A stretch of 64,000 nt of DNA from Cyanophora paradoxa (GCA_004431415.1 QPMI01000452.1:124001-188000); one strand, 5' to 3'. Positions 45,421 through 56,516 are shown, counted from the stretch's first letter. Translations and numbers: made by a program. The notes: generated by a model from the sequence alone, not told the origin.

Positions 45421-48400
45421 ATGCATATGGCGACCGCAAATTCGAACCGCCTGCCGCCCCTCGCGTGTGGGGGGCCAGAGCCGCCTGCCGACTCTGAAGA
45501 CGGACCAGGGGACAGACCGCCGCCTCCTCCTCCTTGGTCGGAGGCGCGGCCCGGCGCTCTTTTATACACGGAGACGCCGCGGCCGCAGGGCACTGGTGTC
45601 GTCTCGCCTTCCTTCGGGCCCGTGGCTGGATGGGGCGACGGCCCGCCACCGCCTTGGACAGAGGCGCGGTCCGCGAAGGCCCCGCGGACAGCCAGCCGCC
45701 CAGCTGCAGAGGACAAGCCAGCTGCAGGAGCTCCCGGAGGGAACAGCAGTCGCGGCCGGTCTTCCCGTCGGCTCCATAGCATCCGCCGAATATCGAGACG
45801 GCTGCTGCGGAGCGCCGTCGAGAGCGCCCCCGCCGTCGCCGCCTCCGCCGGCGCCACCCTGCGGGCGCTCCTGCTGGTCACACTGGTCTGCGCCCCACCG
45901 GTCCGCCCTGCAGTCGGTCGTCCCATCTCACTTGCATCGCAGGCGCCGGTGGTGATGGTTGCGATTCAGGTGCACCCCTGCGCGTGCCCAGCTCTGCCCC
46001 CATCTGCATTTCATCGTTTTCTCTTCGCCAGATGGTCATCCCGTACCACGCGATAGCAAGCCACGTCGGGCGCGCAGCGCTCTTCGTCGCTGTTGGTTTG
46101 CCGCCCCTCCATTCGGGCCTCTCCTATGCCGCCTGTGATGTCTCTCTGCCCGCGGCCCGCAGTCGGCCTGGGGACCGTGCTCCACTCGATGTCCCAGTTC
46201 CAGCTGTACGCGCAATGCGAGTGGAGGCACATCGCCTTCACCTGGCCCCTCGTGCGCTATTCTGCCTCCTCTCTGCTCCCCCACGAAACAAACGGGGACC
46301 CGTGACCCCGCAGATCTACCTTGCTCTGTTCGTGGGCATTTTCGTCGCCGTCAACGCTGCTGTCGACCTTTCGCGCGTACCATTCGGCTACGCGACTGGA
46401 GTCGTGAATACTGTCATAGCGAGCCAGGTACCCTTCCCCCCCCCCCCCCCCCCCCACCCCCAACCCCGCACCCTCGCCGCCCGCCCCGCGCATACACACA
46501 TACTTCCGCCTCCCCGCGCCCGGCCCTCGCGCCCTTGCCGAGGGCGCCGCTCAGGTGAACTCGCGGTTCCACGCCTTCCGGCTGCGGCGGCTCGCCGCCC
46601 GGGTCCGCCCGCCCCGCCCCGCCCCGCCCCCCCCCCCCCCCCCCCCCCCCCCCGCGGGGCCCCTGCAGCCTGCGCTGACGCGGGCGCAGGTGCAGGCGGA
46701 GGACGGCCTCGCCGACGCCAAGTCCCTCCAGGAGGCCCTCCGCTCGCCCCGGTACCCCCCGCCCCCTCCGCCCCGGGGCCCCCGCGCCCCGCCCACGCCG
46801 GCGCAGGAGCAGCCGGCCGGGGGACAACAACTTTTATTTTCGCCGCCTTGCAGTCGTCTCGCTCGCCATCTACGTGATGCCCGTCTCGTGCGCCTCTGCC
46901 CCGTACCACTGTACCCTGCTTCACCTCGGCTTACGCCCCCCTTAGGTACCTCTTCGTGTTTTCCGTGCGGCCGTACCCCCTGCCCTCGCCCCCGCCATCT
47001 CCCCTGGCTCACCCCCCACCCCCTCCTCCGAAGGCGGTGTCCGCTGCCTCGGCCCAGGTACCCCCTCCCCTCCCCCCCCCCCGCCCCACCCCAGCCGCCC
47101 CTCCAACCCTCCCCGGCCCCCTGTCTCTTTAGATCGCGATCAACATCGCCACGAGCGTGCTCTCGTATCTTCTTATGGCCATTCTGCTCCGCTTCGTCGG
47201 GCTCCAGGTCCGCCCGCGCCCCGGTACCCCTCCCGACGCCCCGCATCATCTCTGTACTCCCCAGATCTACGAGGCCCTGCCGGACGGGGACGCTCTCACG
47301 ATCTTCATTCTCGAGTCGCTCACCAAGCTCCGTGTATTCCGCCAGCTCTGTTACTTTCGGGTCCGCGCGCCGCCTTGGCGCGCTGCGGCACAAGAACGGC
47401 GTCGAGCGTGCGCGCGGGGGGCAGGTGCGGAGCCTGGAGGTGTTTGCGGTGTCGCTGGTGCTGGAGCTGCTCGCCGTCACCTTCCCCGCCTCCCTCCTCG
47501 CCGACCGCTTCGGCCGCCCCGTCCTCAGACAGGTCCGCCCGCCCCGGGCGCCTCCGCCCGGCGCGGCCCAACGCCCGCCCCGCAGTTCAAGTTCCTGGCG
47601 CGCCGCATACGCGACAAGGCGGTTACAACTTCCCGCGCTTCACTGCCGGTTCCCTCTACACTGCCGAGGTCGGATCGGGAGGCGGGGGAGCCGGCGGTGA
47701 GGGCGCGGTGGCGCTCCGTCTCCGGCGACTTCGGAGCGGAGGAGGAGCGCCCGGCCGCGCGCGCCTCGCCCCCGGCCGCCGCAGCCGCAGCCGCCATGGC
47801 CGCCGGCTTCGGGGGGCCCGGGGGACCCTCCCCCGCCCCGTCGGCCGCCACCTCCACCGCCATGCTCGCCGCGCCGGTCCTCCCGGAAGGCGTCCCGGAG
47901 CTCGAGGGGTACGACGCCGATCGAGACGGGTACGACTCCGGCTCCGATAGCGGCGTCTCCCTGCAGACCTTCCAGACCGGCGTGAGGTCCGCCCGCGCGC
48001 GGCCCTCGCCGGCCGGCCGCTGGCCGTGATGATGAACGCGCCGCTCTCTGCAGGTCGATGCTGGTGCTTAACGCGATCGCGTGCTGGGTCGGCTGCGCGA
48101 CGTTCGCCGTCGGCGTCTGCGTCGCCCGCTGGGGCCCCGCCCACGCCTCCTTCCCCTTCTCCCCTGTCACCTTTGACGACGGCTCCTTCGCGGCCGCCAT
48201 GGCGGTGCCTGCCCTTGTACCCGTCCTCGCTGGCTCCGATCATTTTCTGACGGACCGCTGCTGGGGGGCCAGACGACGGGGATCTCGGCGGCGGCGCACG
48301 CCGGCCTCCTCCTCGTCTTCCAGGCCCGCCGTACCCCCCTGGGTCTCCCGGGGTACAGCGTTTGACGGCGCGCAGGTGGTCGGCTGGGTCGTCCCGGATT

Positions 48401-48628
48401 TGAGGGAGAAGCTCGGCCTCGCTTCCTCGTGGGGGGTACGCGAGCAGAAGCCGCCCCGCCCTCCCCGCGGCCTGCTGAGTGCCCGCGGGGCCGCAGGTGC
48501 TGCGGAGGCACTGGCTCACTATCGCGATGATGTTCTGCGCCAGCACAGTGCTCCCACTCTTGACTCTGTACCGTTACAGCAACATCTACGCCTACGTTTT
48601 CCCAGAAGCCTACGAGGCCTTGCCTTGA
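45421..48628 (+). CDS. Polytopic membrane protein of unknown function, paralogue C
   Basis: Eighteen exons: 45421-45885, 45943-45969, 46032-46095, 46163-46251, 46314-46427, 46555-46602, 46690-46751, 46807-46887, 46946-46964, 47034-47057, 47133-47207, 47265-47360, 47425-47532, 47586-47986, 48054-48204, 48273-48323, 48376-48435 and 48497-48628. They give about 688 aa (686 with the alternative GC donor at 46746). The protein follows the same layout as paralogues A and B; exons 47265-47532 are almost identical to paralogue B, including the intron between them, which points to recent duplication or gene conversion. The N-terminal tail is longest here because of an extra Pro-rich repeat (PPPPPPWSEARPG, then PPPPWTEARS). 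Introns hold C runs of 20 (46436-46455) and 27 (46627-46653). Intron 48324-48375 has a GC donor. Nine or ten membrane spans; I do not recognise the family. Confidence 0.87.
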
Positions 48629-48644
48629 ACGCGGCTGATATCGC

Positions 48645-48699
48645 TTTCAAGCTAGTCTATTTCTAAGCATAGTTTCAAGCTAGTCTATTCCTAAGCATA
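48645..48699. repeat. 27-bp direct repeat just downstream of paralogue C
   Basis: 48645-48671 and 48673-48699 (tttcaagctagtctatt followed by tctaagcata or cctaagcata) differ at one base and lie within 20 nt of the stop codon, probably in the 3' UTR. Confidence 0.9.
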
Positions 48700-49116
48700 T
48701 TTAGTACAAGACAATTTCAATCACGTACAGACTGGTACAGTTCCTCTACGTATACTTGTCACTGTTTCACTAAGTACTGCGTCACTGACGTGAGCTTTTC
48801 AACGAATTCATTGAGTGATTGTACACTCGTACCATGCATATGCATGCGCATATGCATGCGACTCTCGGCGACATGTACACTCGAGCTCGTCGCGACGGAA
48901 GTGGATCCGGCGGCGGCGCGGTGTCGACGTGCCACGGTGCCGCAGTGCACGCCACTGGGCCGTCGGACGTCTCGACTGGATGGCGCACTGCGGCACCCGC
49001 GACCAGTATGGTGACCGGCACCATCATGATCATGATTCATGATCATGATCCGATGATCATGATCACTGAGTCACTGAGTCATATGCATGATCATACGTAT
49101 ACATATGGCCGCCGCG

Positions 49117-49140
49117 GCCCCGCGCGCGCGCGCGCGGGGC
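49117..49140. repeat. 24-nt perfect palindrome with (CG)8 core
   Basis: Eight CG dinucleotides at 49121-49136 are flanked by gccc and gggc, a perfect self-complementary run able to form Z-DNA or a cruciform. Confidence 0.92.
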
Positions 49141-50904
49141 GACTCGGCGAGGCCTAGGCAGCTGCAGATATTTATGCATGATCGAGCTCGAGAGTAGATG
49201 CTACATAGTAGATTAACCCATGTTCCCCTTGGAAGAAAATTCCGTTTAGTACTACGGCAGACTCAAACTGCCAGCATTGAGAGCGGTGCGAACAGTCAAA
49301 GTCACTGACTGGACTGTGCTCCATGGGTGGTCCAGCCTGGGCTGCCAACAGTCGTGCCAGCATGTTTGGTAAGTGGGGAACTTGTGAATCGCAGGCCAGT
49401 GGTTGAGTTGTCGCTCTCATTGGTATACTCAATTCGATATGCACTTGAAGGCTGCCAGTGCTGCCTTGACTCACTGTGGTCACTGAGACAGGCTCCACAT
49501 GAGAAGGAAAAGTCACTGAGTGATGTATGACTCTGTGACTTCTTAAAAAAAGTAGCGGCAGCCGCTGCCCTTGCCAGTGAGCTTGGAAGTATGAAGTGGG
49601 AAGATCTGCCACAGAGTGGAGTTTTGTGGCTGAAATTGGGTATCCGGCAGTTCTGTCAATGGAAAGTCCCTTTAGTGCTGTGGTGCACTTGATTGCTCAG
49701 TGCCGATTCAGAACCAGTTCGATTCTTGGCAAACAATAAATAATACATTAAACATCTTGGCATGTACAACAAAAAGAAAAGCATATGTTCCACAATGTAC
49801 AAACAACAAAACAAGACAAAAAACAAAAAAACACAACACTAACACAACGTTCACACATTCACAACAAACAAAACAGAAACTTGCCAAATTGAAATTGAAG
49901 AGATTGTACTTGCATTGTTTGTTTAACATCTAGATCAGTGGCATCTAGATCTTTACATTGATCATGATGCATGCATTATTCATCATGGCATCATTGCATG
50001 CATAAAATATTGTTGCGTGTTACATGCATGAAATAAAATGATCAATGATTGACTTGTTCATGATCAATTCTTCTACAACCTTGCCAGGTTGTTTTTGCCA
50101 AGTTGCCAATTGAAGTGTTCAATTCTTAAGCTTCTTGCAATTGTTCATGATCAGTGCCGCAATGTGTTGCCAGGCTAGATAGCTGGCAAGGTGGTGTATT
50201 GGGGGTACAGGCAGACTGAGGTACAGGGGTACAAAGCTACAGGGACTTCGACAGTATATCACTGCTGCAATACATGTTAACGTTCAAGCTTCTTGCCCAC
50301 TTTCCTGCTAAGGATTGCCCTTGCTTTGCCAGCCATGGCCAGTATTTAACACCAAAACTCGATGTTCGATGACAGATCTAGAACATAAATGATCAAAACT
50401 TTGAAATACGTATACATTGCATGTGCTTCTTTTGTATTGTTTTGTGATCACTTCATTGTTTCTGGATCTGTTCTGAAATGCTCTCTTCTTCAGTGCTTCA
50501 GCTTCATTTTCGTTCTTTGTAATACGATTGATCATGAACCACAAGAGATTCATGTGTGCAATTTCAAACTTCTTGCAATTGTTCAGTGCTTTAGCTCTTC
50601 TTCTCATCTTCCTGGCTAAAGCTATAGCTATAGCTAAGAATATCAAATCGCCCTTTAATTTCTTTGCCAGCCAAGAATTAAACACCAATTGCAAAGCACT
50701 GTGTTTCATGACAAACCATAAATGATGAAGCCTCGCTTTGGACTACATTGCATCTCGTGCATTGTTTCCAGATTACATGATCAGTGTTTAATTTCTACAT
50801 CTTCCATGCACTCACATCTGTGTTCTTTATGTTCAGTGCTTCAGCTTCTTCTGTTCTGTCTTTACAACTTTAGTACTTCATTCTCATTCTTTGTTCAATT
50901 AATA

Positions 50905-50925
50905 AGTAGTAGTAGTAGTAGTAGT
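50905..50925. repeat. (AGT)7 microsatellite
   Basis: Seven AGT units, followed after a short break by GAA repeats to about 50942. Confidence 0.92.
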
Positions 50926-50989
50926 ACGTAGAAGAAGAAGAATAGACCACAAGAAATCAAAGACTCCTAAATAACACTGGGGGGGTGCG

Positions 50990-51006
50990 GGGGGGCGGAG
51001 CCCCCC
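50990..51006. repeat. Short G/C hairpin (7-bp stem, GGA loop)
   Basis: GGGGGGC, GGA, GCCCCCC. It follows gggggggtgc, giving a G-rich motif at the AT-rich island's edge. Confidence 0.85.
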
Positions 51007-51326
51007 TGCTTATATATTGGATTTATATCTTTACATTTAATTACAATGTTTACAGAGTCACTGAGTAGACTCGGAGATCTTTGATTTAGCGCCGCGGCGA
51101 TGCCACTGGCTACCAGTGCCTACCACTGAGCTGTGCCGCGCGATGGCCATGGTCGGAATGGCCCCAATGCATTTGTGAATTTGTGAAAAAGTGGGAATTC
51201 CCGAGTCCTTGCGCTATGGAGAGGAATTCCTACATGTGTTCGTTCGTATATACATGTGTATCCTTCGTCTGTTGAATGCAGACGGAGCGTCGAGCCCGAA
51301 GCCGCGTGCCGTGTGCGGCGGGGCGC

Positions 51327-53183
51327 TCAGATGGGGGACGCGGAGACGGAGACGGAGCAGCCGGGGCCCACCGCCGAGCAGACCGTCCACTCGCACAGCC
51401 TCTGCCCCGCGGCCGACGCGCGCGCTCAGCCCAGCCGGCGGCGGGCGGGCGGGGCTGGGCGCTCAGCTGCAGCGCACCGCGAGCTGCTCGGCGTCCCAGC
51501 GGGCGGACTGGGAGACGAGCTGGAGGCGCAGGGAGCGGAGCGCCGGGAGCGAGGCCACTAGCGCCCGCGCCGCATGCACCGAGATCGGCCCCGCCGGCCC
51601 CTGCCGCGCCCGTTCGCCATGCGGCCACGGGACAGAGGGGGGTGGCGCACCTCGGGCGCGTCGTGCGGAGCGGGGGCCCCGGCGGCGGGCTGGGGACGCC
51701 GGGGCCGGCGAGGCAGACGCGGAGGTCGAGGTGGGCGAGGGCGGGGTGCGGGGGGCGCGGGGCGGCGGGGAGGGCGGCGGGCGGGGCGCGGAGGAGGAGG
51801 CGGAGGGAGCGAAGGGCGGGGAGGGCGAGGAGGGGGCGAGGGCGGCGGGGGCGGCGGCGGAGGCGGCGGGGTCGAGGGCGAGGGCGAGCTCGGCGAGGCG
51901 CGGGGCGAAGGGCGCCGCCGCGAGGCGCGCGGGGAGCCCCGCGGGGAGGTCCCCGAAGGCCTCCAGCCCCAGCGCCGCCAGCCCCGCCGGCCCCTCCGCC
52001 CCGCCAGCGCCTGCCCGCCGGCTTTGAGCGACGGCGCCGGGGCGGGCGGGGCGGGGCGGGGCTGGGGGGCGGGCCTCGAGGCAGGCGGCGGGGGCGAGGA
52101 CGCGGGCGCAGGGCCCCAGCGAGAACGTCTCGAGCCGCCGCCAGCCCTGCGCGCGCGAGGGGGGTACGGGGCGGCGGGCGGGGGCGCGGGGCGGCGCACG
52201 CGGAGGAGGCGGGCGAGGGTCGCGGGGTCGAGGGAGAAGCCCCAGTTCGCCTGCGCCGGCCCCGCCCCGCGTGCGTCGGATCGGCCTGGCGGGCGGGCGG
52301 GCCGGGGCGGGCGGGCGGACGGAGAAGCGGCGGAGGGCGGCAAGGGCGGCGAGCTCGCCGACGACGGCGGCGGAGGGACGCACGCCGGCAGCCCGTTCGC
52401 CAGGTCCCCCAGCTCCAGCTCCTCCAGCCCCCGCATCTGGCCCGCCCCCGCGCTCGGCCCCGCCCTCGGCCCCGGCCCCCGGCCCGGCGTGCGGCGCGGG
52501 GCGGGCGGGGCGGCGGGCCTCGGAGATCGCGAGGAGGGCGCCGATGTGCAGCCCGTGGCACGCCCGCAGGTCGAGCCGCACCAGCGGCAGCCGCCGCAGC
52601 GCGCACAGCGCCGGCGGCGACGGCGCCGGCGCCCGCGCGAGCGCCGCCCGCTCGAAGCCCAGCGCGTGCAGCTCCCATTCCGTTCGGCCGGCTCCGCCCA
52701 GCTGCGAGGTCGTCACAAGGCTCACGTCCGACGCCAGCGGCGCCAGCCTGCGCGCACGGCGCGCGCGCATTCAGAACCACATCTACCGATCGCGCGCGGC
52801 GGGGGCTCTAGGAATGCGGTGCAGGTCGCATAGCTAAGCATCATTGCCGCGCACCGGATTGTGTTCTCGATGTACGAGGCCTGCGCCGTCTGCGGGCCGC
52901 GCAACGCGATGCTGACCCGCTGCCACGTCGCCGCGCAACGAACGATGCGGCGCAGCGCGCGGCACGCGCGCCCGACGGTGCGGCGCGCGGTTTCAACATT
53001 GTAATCGCACGCCGCAGCGACGATGGCGCTGAGCACGCCGTCGGGCAGATCGAGCAGCGATGTTGAATTCGAACCCGCGCGAATGCCAGGCTCGGAACTG
53101 CGCCGGCGGCGGCGCTTCGCCTGCGCGCACACGCAGCCTGCGACGCCCTCGGCCATGCGCTCTACGGAGGCGCTGGCCCCCAT
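51327..53183 (-). CDS. F-box/leucine-rich repeat protein 1
   Basis: The first exon 53183-52855 starts MGASASVERMAEGV and carries an F-box at about residues 43-95 (LLDLPDGVLSAIVAAACDY, RRIVRCAATWQRV). Such domains recruit targets to SCF ubiquitin ligases. Exon 52747-52519 continues in phase (DVSLVTTSQL, LPLVRLDLRACHGLHIGALL), and later exons read GLEELELGDLANGLP, GELAALAALRRFS, WRRLETFSLGPC, LAALGLEAFGDLP and LPALRSLRLQLVS: irregular leucine-rich repeats. The final exon 51401-51327 ends SVSASPI. Near 52385 one C is missing relative to the inverted copy at 59.6-61.2 kb (CCC against CCCC), which shifts the frame between LPACVP and SAAVVGEL; this is either a homopolymer error or a real lesion. 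Intron 52518-52437 has a GC donor. It starts 53 nt from the divergent methyltransferase. Confidence 0.75.
51520..52960. repeat. Inverted segmental duplication, arm 1
   Basis: This block of the F-box/LRR gene recurs in the opposite orientation at about 59590-61158. Both introns and exons match closely. Arm edges are approximate. Confidence 0.8.
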
Positions 53184-53236
53184 TTCGGCGGGTGGGTGGG
53201 GTGTAGCCCCCGAACCAGCAAAAAAAAGTGACGCGA
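53184..53236. promoter_or_regulatory. 53-bp bidirectional start region
   Basis: It separates the F-box/LRR start (53183, minus) from the methyltransferase start (53237, plus). It contains a seven-A run (53221-53227) and no TATA box. Both transcripts must initiate within it or inside the opposite gene. Confidence 0.5.
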
Positions 53237-55503
53237 ATGCAGGCCTTCACGCAGCCCTCGCCGGCGCCCGCCAGACTGCGCAGCAGCTTCCTGCCTACCT
53301 CTGTCTCACACAGCTCGCGTCCCAGCTCGCTGCAGCAGGTACGCCGTCGCACAATCAATATCCATGACAGGCTGCCGAGCTCACGAGTACGCGCGAAGCA
53401 ATGCCAGCGGCAGGCTTCCCGCTCCGTGCACACCGGATCTGGCCGGCGGTCGCGCTTCGAGCCCGCGCGTGCCGAAATCAAGTACGACGAGAAGCTGACC
53501 GTGTGAGCGGCGGAGCGCCGCGAGCAGCCGGCCAGCTGCGCCTTCTGATCGCCTCGCGGCCTGCAGGGAGGACATCGCGCGGGAGGACGTCGCCCGGGCG
53601 GGAGACGGTGAGATCGGCTTCGCCTCGCGGCTCGTCAGCGGCCTGCTCGGTATCAAGCCGCTATGGGAGTTCGCCAAGGTGCAGGCGCGCAAGAAGCTGA
53701 TCAACAGCGCGAGTACGCGAGCCGACCCCCTCCCCCGCCGCGACGCCCGCAACCGAAGCGCGCGCGACGCGGCCGCCCCGCCACCGCAGTGTCCGTGGGT
53801 GTGGATTGGATCGCTGAAGTCGAGAAGATGCGCCAGCACGACTGGGATGCTGAGGTTCGCTCCCCGTCCTCTCACCCCGGCCGCCGGGCGCCCTGCCCGC
53901 CCCGCCGGCCCGCCCGCCCGCCCGCCCTCGCGCGGTTGCGATCGAGCCGCCTGCCCACCCGCCGACCCGCCGGCCGCGCGCAGATGGCGAAGCTGAAGCT
54001 TAGCGACGTCGAGTACCCCGAGTACTTCCTGAAGCCCTTCCACGCCTACGACACGGGTGCGCGGCCGGCCAGACAACGGTGTCGGCTGGAGTCCGATCCG
54101 AGCTGGAATTCGATCCAGGGAACATGAATTGGGAGGCTGCGTTCGAGCAGGAGCTGGCGCTTGTCGCCATCGGGACCCGCGACTTCCCCGGCGCCGGCAC
54201 CAAGGGCGTCAAGGTCCGCCCGGCGCCCGCCCGCCCCGCCCGCCCCAGCTCCCCGCGGGGCCCCCGCCCTCTAGTCCTCTTCTGCGGTATTGTAAGCGCG
54301 CCCGCTGCCCTCTGGGCAATGGCTCGCATCGGCCGCGGCCGGCTGGGACGGAGCGCTGACCGGCGGGGGCCCTGGCGCGGCAGGTGATCCGGGAGTCGTA
54401 CCACCGGCTCCTCCGCGTGGCGTACGGCATGCCCGACGCCAGCGCCGACGTCGACCCCACCCTCGACCCGTGCGCCCCGCCCGCCCCCCTCTTTCCTCGC
54501 CCCGCCTCGCGCGGGGGCAGGCCCGACGGGGGGGCAGGGTGCGGGGCCTGGCGCAGGGGGCGCCCCTCCCGCGCCGCATCGTGGACCTCGGCTGCGGGAC
54601 GGGTATGTCCGCCATCGGCCTCGCTGAGGTCTTCCCCGACGCCCGCGTCACCGTCCGCCCGCCCCCGCCGTTCTCCGCTGTACCCCCGGGCCCGCCCTCA
54701 CTCTCGTACCCCTGCCCCGCAGGGCGTCGACCTCTCGCCGTACTTCCTCGCGGCCGCGAACTACCGCCTGGACCGCTGCGACCCCTCCGTGCCCCGGTAC
54801 CCCTCCGCCCCACTCGCGTTGGTGTACCCCACCGCCTCAATCGTCCCCCGCGGCAGCGGCCAGGTTGAATTCATCCACGCGAACGCCGAGACGACCGGCT
54901 TGCCCTCGGTGCCCCCCTCTCTCTTTTCGATTCGCGTACCCCCCGAGTTCGACCGGGCGCGGCGCAGGGCGAGGCGGACCTCGTCACGCTCCTGTACACC
55001 ATCCACGAGCTGCCCCGCTACGCTACCACCGCCATCCTCGGTACCCCCCTCGACGCGCCGTACCCCCTCGCCGCCTTCGTCTCATCGGCGTACCCGCCAG
55101 GCGAGGCGCGGAGGCTGTTGAAGCCCGGCGGCCTCCTGCTCATCGCCGACCAGGCGCGCGGATCCCGGATCCCGGATTCCCGTACCCCGCTCTGGCTGAG
55201 ACGGCGTACCCCCCTCGTCTCCCGCAGAACCCGACGTCGGAGGCGTACGCCCAGATGTCGCCGGCGGCCTTCACCGTCTTTAAGGCGACCGAGCCCTGGA
55301 TGGGGGACTACTTCAGTGCGCGCCGCCGCCGCCGCCCCAGCGCGCCGGCGCCGGCGCCGGGGCGGCCTCTCACGGGGGCGGGCCGGGGCATGCATGCAGG
55401 CTGGACGGAGCTGCCGGAGGCGATCGAGGGGGCGGGCTTCACGAAGCCGGCGCGGGTCTTCACCTCCCGCAAGCACCACGCCATGCTCATGCGCGCCCTC
55501 TAG
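53237..55503 (+). CDS. Class I SAM-dependent methyltransferase, probably organelle-targeted
   Basis: Fourteen exons: 53237-53338, 53414-53502, 53567-53712, 53790-53854, 53984-54056, 54119-54213, 54384-54469, 54538-54652, 54723-54788, 54864-54908, 54968-55040, 55101-55153, 55228-55315 and 55400-55503. They give 399 aa in frame. The N-terminus is rich in Ser, Arg and Pro with few acids, like a plastid or mitochondrial transit peptide. A central region (YFLKPFHAYDTGNMNWEAAF) resembles uncharacterised algal and plant methyltransferases. Motif I IVDLGCGTG is at 233-241, then GVDLSPYFLAAANYR (motif II region), FIHANAETTGLP (motif III), DLVTLLYTIHELP and LLKPGGLLLIADQ (motif IV/post). The C-terminus reads FTKPARVFTSRKHHAMLMRAL. 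The substrate is unknown. Intron 55154-55227 uses a GC donor. Many of its introns contain GTACCCC. Confidence 0.9.
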
Positions 55504-55755
55504 CCCGCCCCTCCACATCCGCTCCCGAGCCCGAGCTCGATCTAGAAGCTGTTGAGGCCCGAATCGTGAAGGAGCGAGGCCTGCTGCATGTGCCGGTCGC
55601 GTGGTCCCCCGGCCCGGCTAGTTTCAGGGCTGAGCCGCGCTGCGTGCGCTGCTGTACACGTTCAGATTATCGTACAGGGTGGATCACGGTGGGGCTCGGC
55701 CCGGGGGCCTCTGGCGGCCGAGCCTCGAGCCCCGGGCTCTGCGGCCGGGAGCCGC

Positions 55756-56516
55756 CTACAGGTCGAACTGCTCGAAGGAGGCCTCCGAGGCGTCCGACGC
55801 GAGGATCTGAGGACCGAAGTTCGATCCGAGGCGTGAGGGTTTTGGGGACGGGGCGGGGCGGGGCGGACGTCGTCGGCGGTGTGGTCGGCGTCGAGGGCGG
55901 CGGGGGCGCCCTCCTCGGCGGCGAGCACGGCCATGACGTCGCTGTCCAGCATCCCCTCCGGCACGTCTGCTCGGAGGAGCGCGCCGTCGGCGGGGGCGAG
56001 GGCGAGAGGAGAGGCGGAAGGAGGGCGGGCGGGCGGGGCGCACGCTCGGAGCACTCGCCCTCGTGGAGCGAGCCGGCGAACTTGGCCAGGGCGTCCGCGC
56101 GCGTGAAGGGCTCGGTGAAGAGCCCCGAGTCCTGCCACGCGCACTTCAGGCCGCAGAAGTTGCCTGCCGCCCGCCCCGCCCCGCCCCGCCCGAGGTCAGC
56201 GTCAGGTCCAGCTGGCGAGGCCAGCCGGGCGCGGCCGGCGGTGGTGCCCGCCTAAATCTTCCCCTCCTGCGCAGGTTGCGCACCGTACTCGCGCCACACG
56301 CCGTCGGGGCCCTGGGCACCGCCTGAACGTCAGCGGCGCCCATGGCCACGTCGCTGGCCAGCCGGCGGCCGGCGCACCTTGAAGCAGACCGGGTCCCAGT
56401 TACGCGGGCAGACGCACTGCGACGAAGGGCGATCGGCCCGGGCGGTCAGCCGAGCGGCGTATTGTGCAGTAACGGGCGCGGGTCGGACGCACGTCGGGGT
56501 TCTCCTGGCTCGTCAT
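55756..56516 (-). CDS. Kazal-domain protein, 119 aa
   Basis: Six exons: 56516-56493, 56416-56378, 56311-56284, 56163-56044, 55966-55869 and 55806-55756. They join in frame (360 nt including stop). The peptide has a Kazal-type serine protease inhibitor core: CVCPRNWDPVCFK, GPDGVWREYGNFCGLKCAW. This has the usual C-x7-C, Tyr/Asn and C-x-x-C landmarks. An acidic tail follows (VPEGMLDSDVMAVLAAEEG) and it ends SEASFEQFDL. Kazal proteins are normally secreted, but MTSQENPD is not a signal peptide, so the true 5' exon may be missing or the protein is intracellular. It lies tail to tail with the methyltransferase, 252 nt apart. Confidence 0.75.

Larger units (their letters stand above)
48629..51326. 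other. AT-richer gene-poor island
   Basis: 2.7 kb without a supported gene. 49.2-51.2 kb is clearly AT-richer than the rest of the window. It has A-rich stretches (49730-49890), TGATCATGA palindromes (49023-49065, 50040-50150), scattered CACTGAGT words (49065, 49515, 51058), an AGT microsatellite (50905-50925) followed by GAA repeats, and a G/C hairpin (50990-51006). ORFs of 60-130 codons are low-complexity or lack support. It may be a degraded mobile or foreign insert, or simply intergenic DNA. Confidence 0.55.

Noticed and set aside
49700..50709. AT-rich ORFs in the island, considered as organellar or viral insert
   Set aside because: Low complexity (Asn/Lys/Thr or Phe/Leu/Cys runs) and no recognisable organellar, transposase or viral motif.
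51276..52833. Plus-strand ORFs of 400-500 codons over the F-box/LRR gene
   Set aside because: Arg/Gly/Ala-rich antisense shadows with no motif. The minus strand has F-box and LRR text with matching splice sites.
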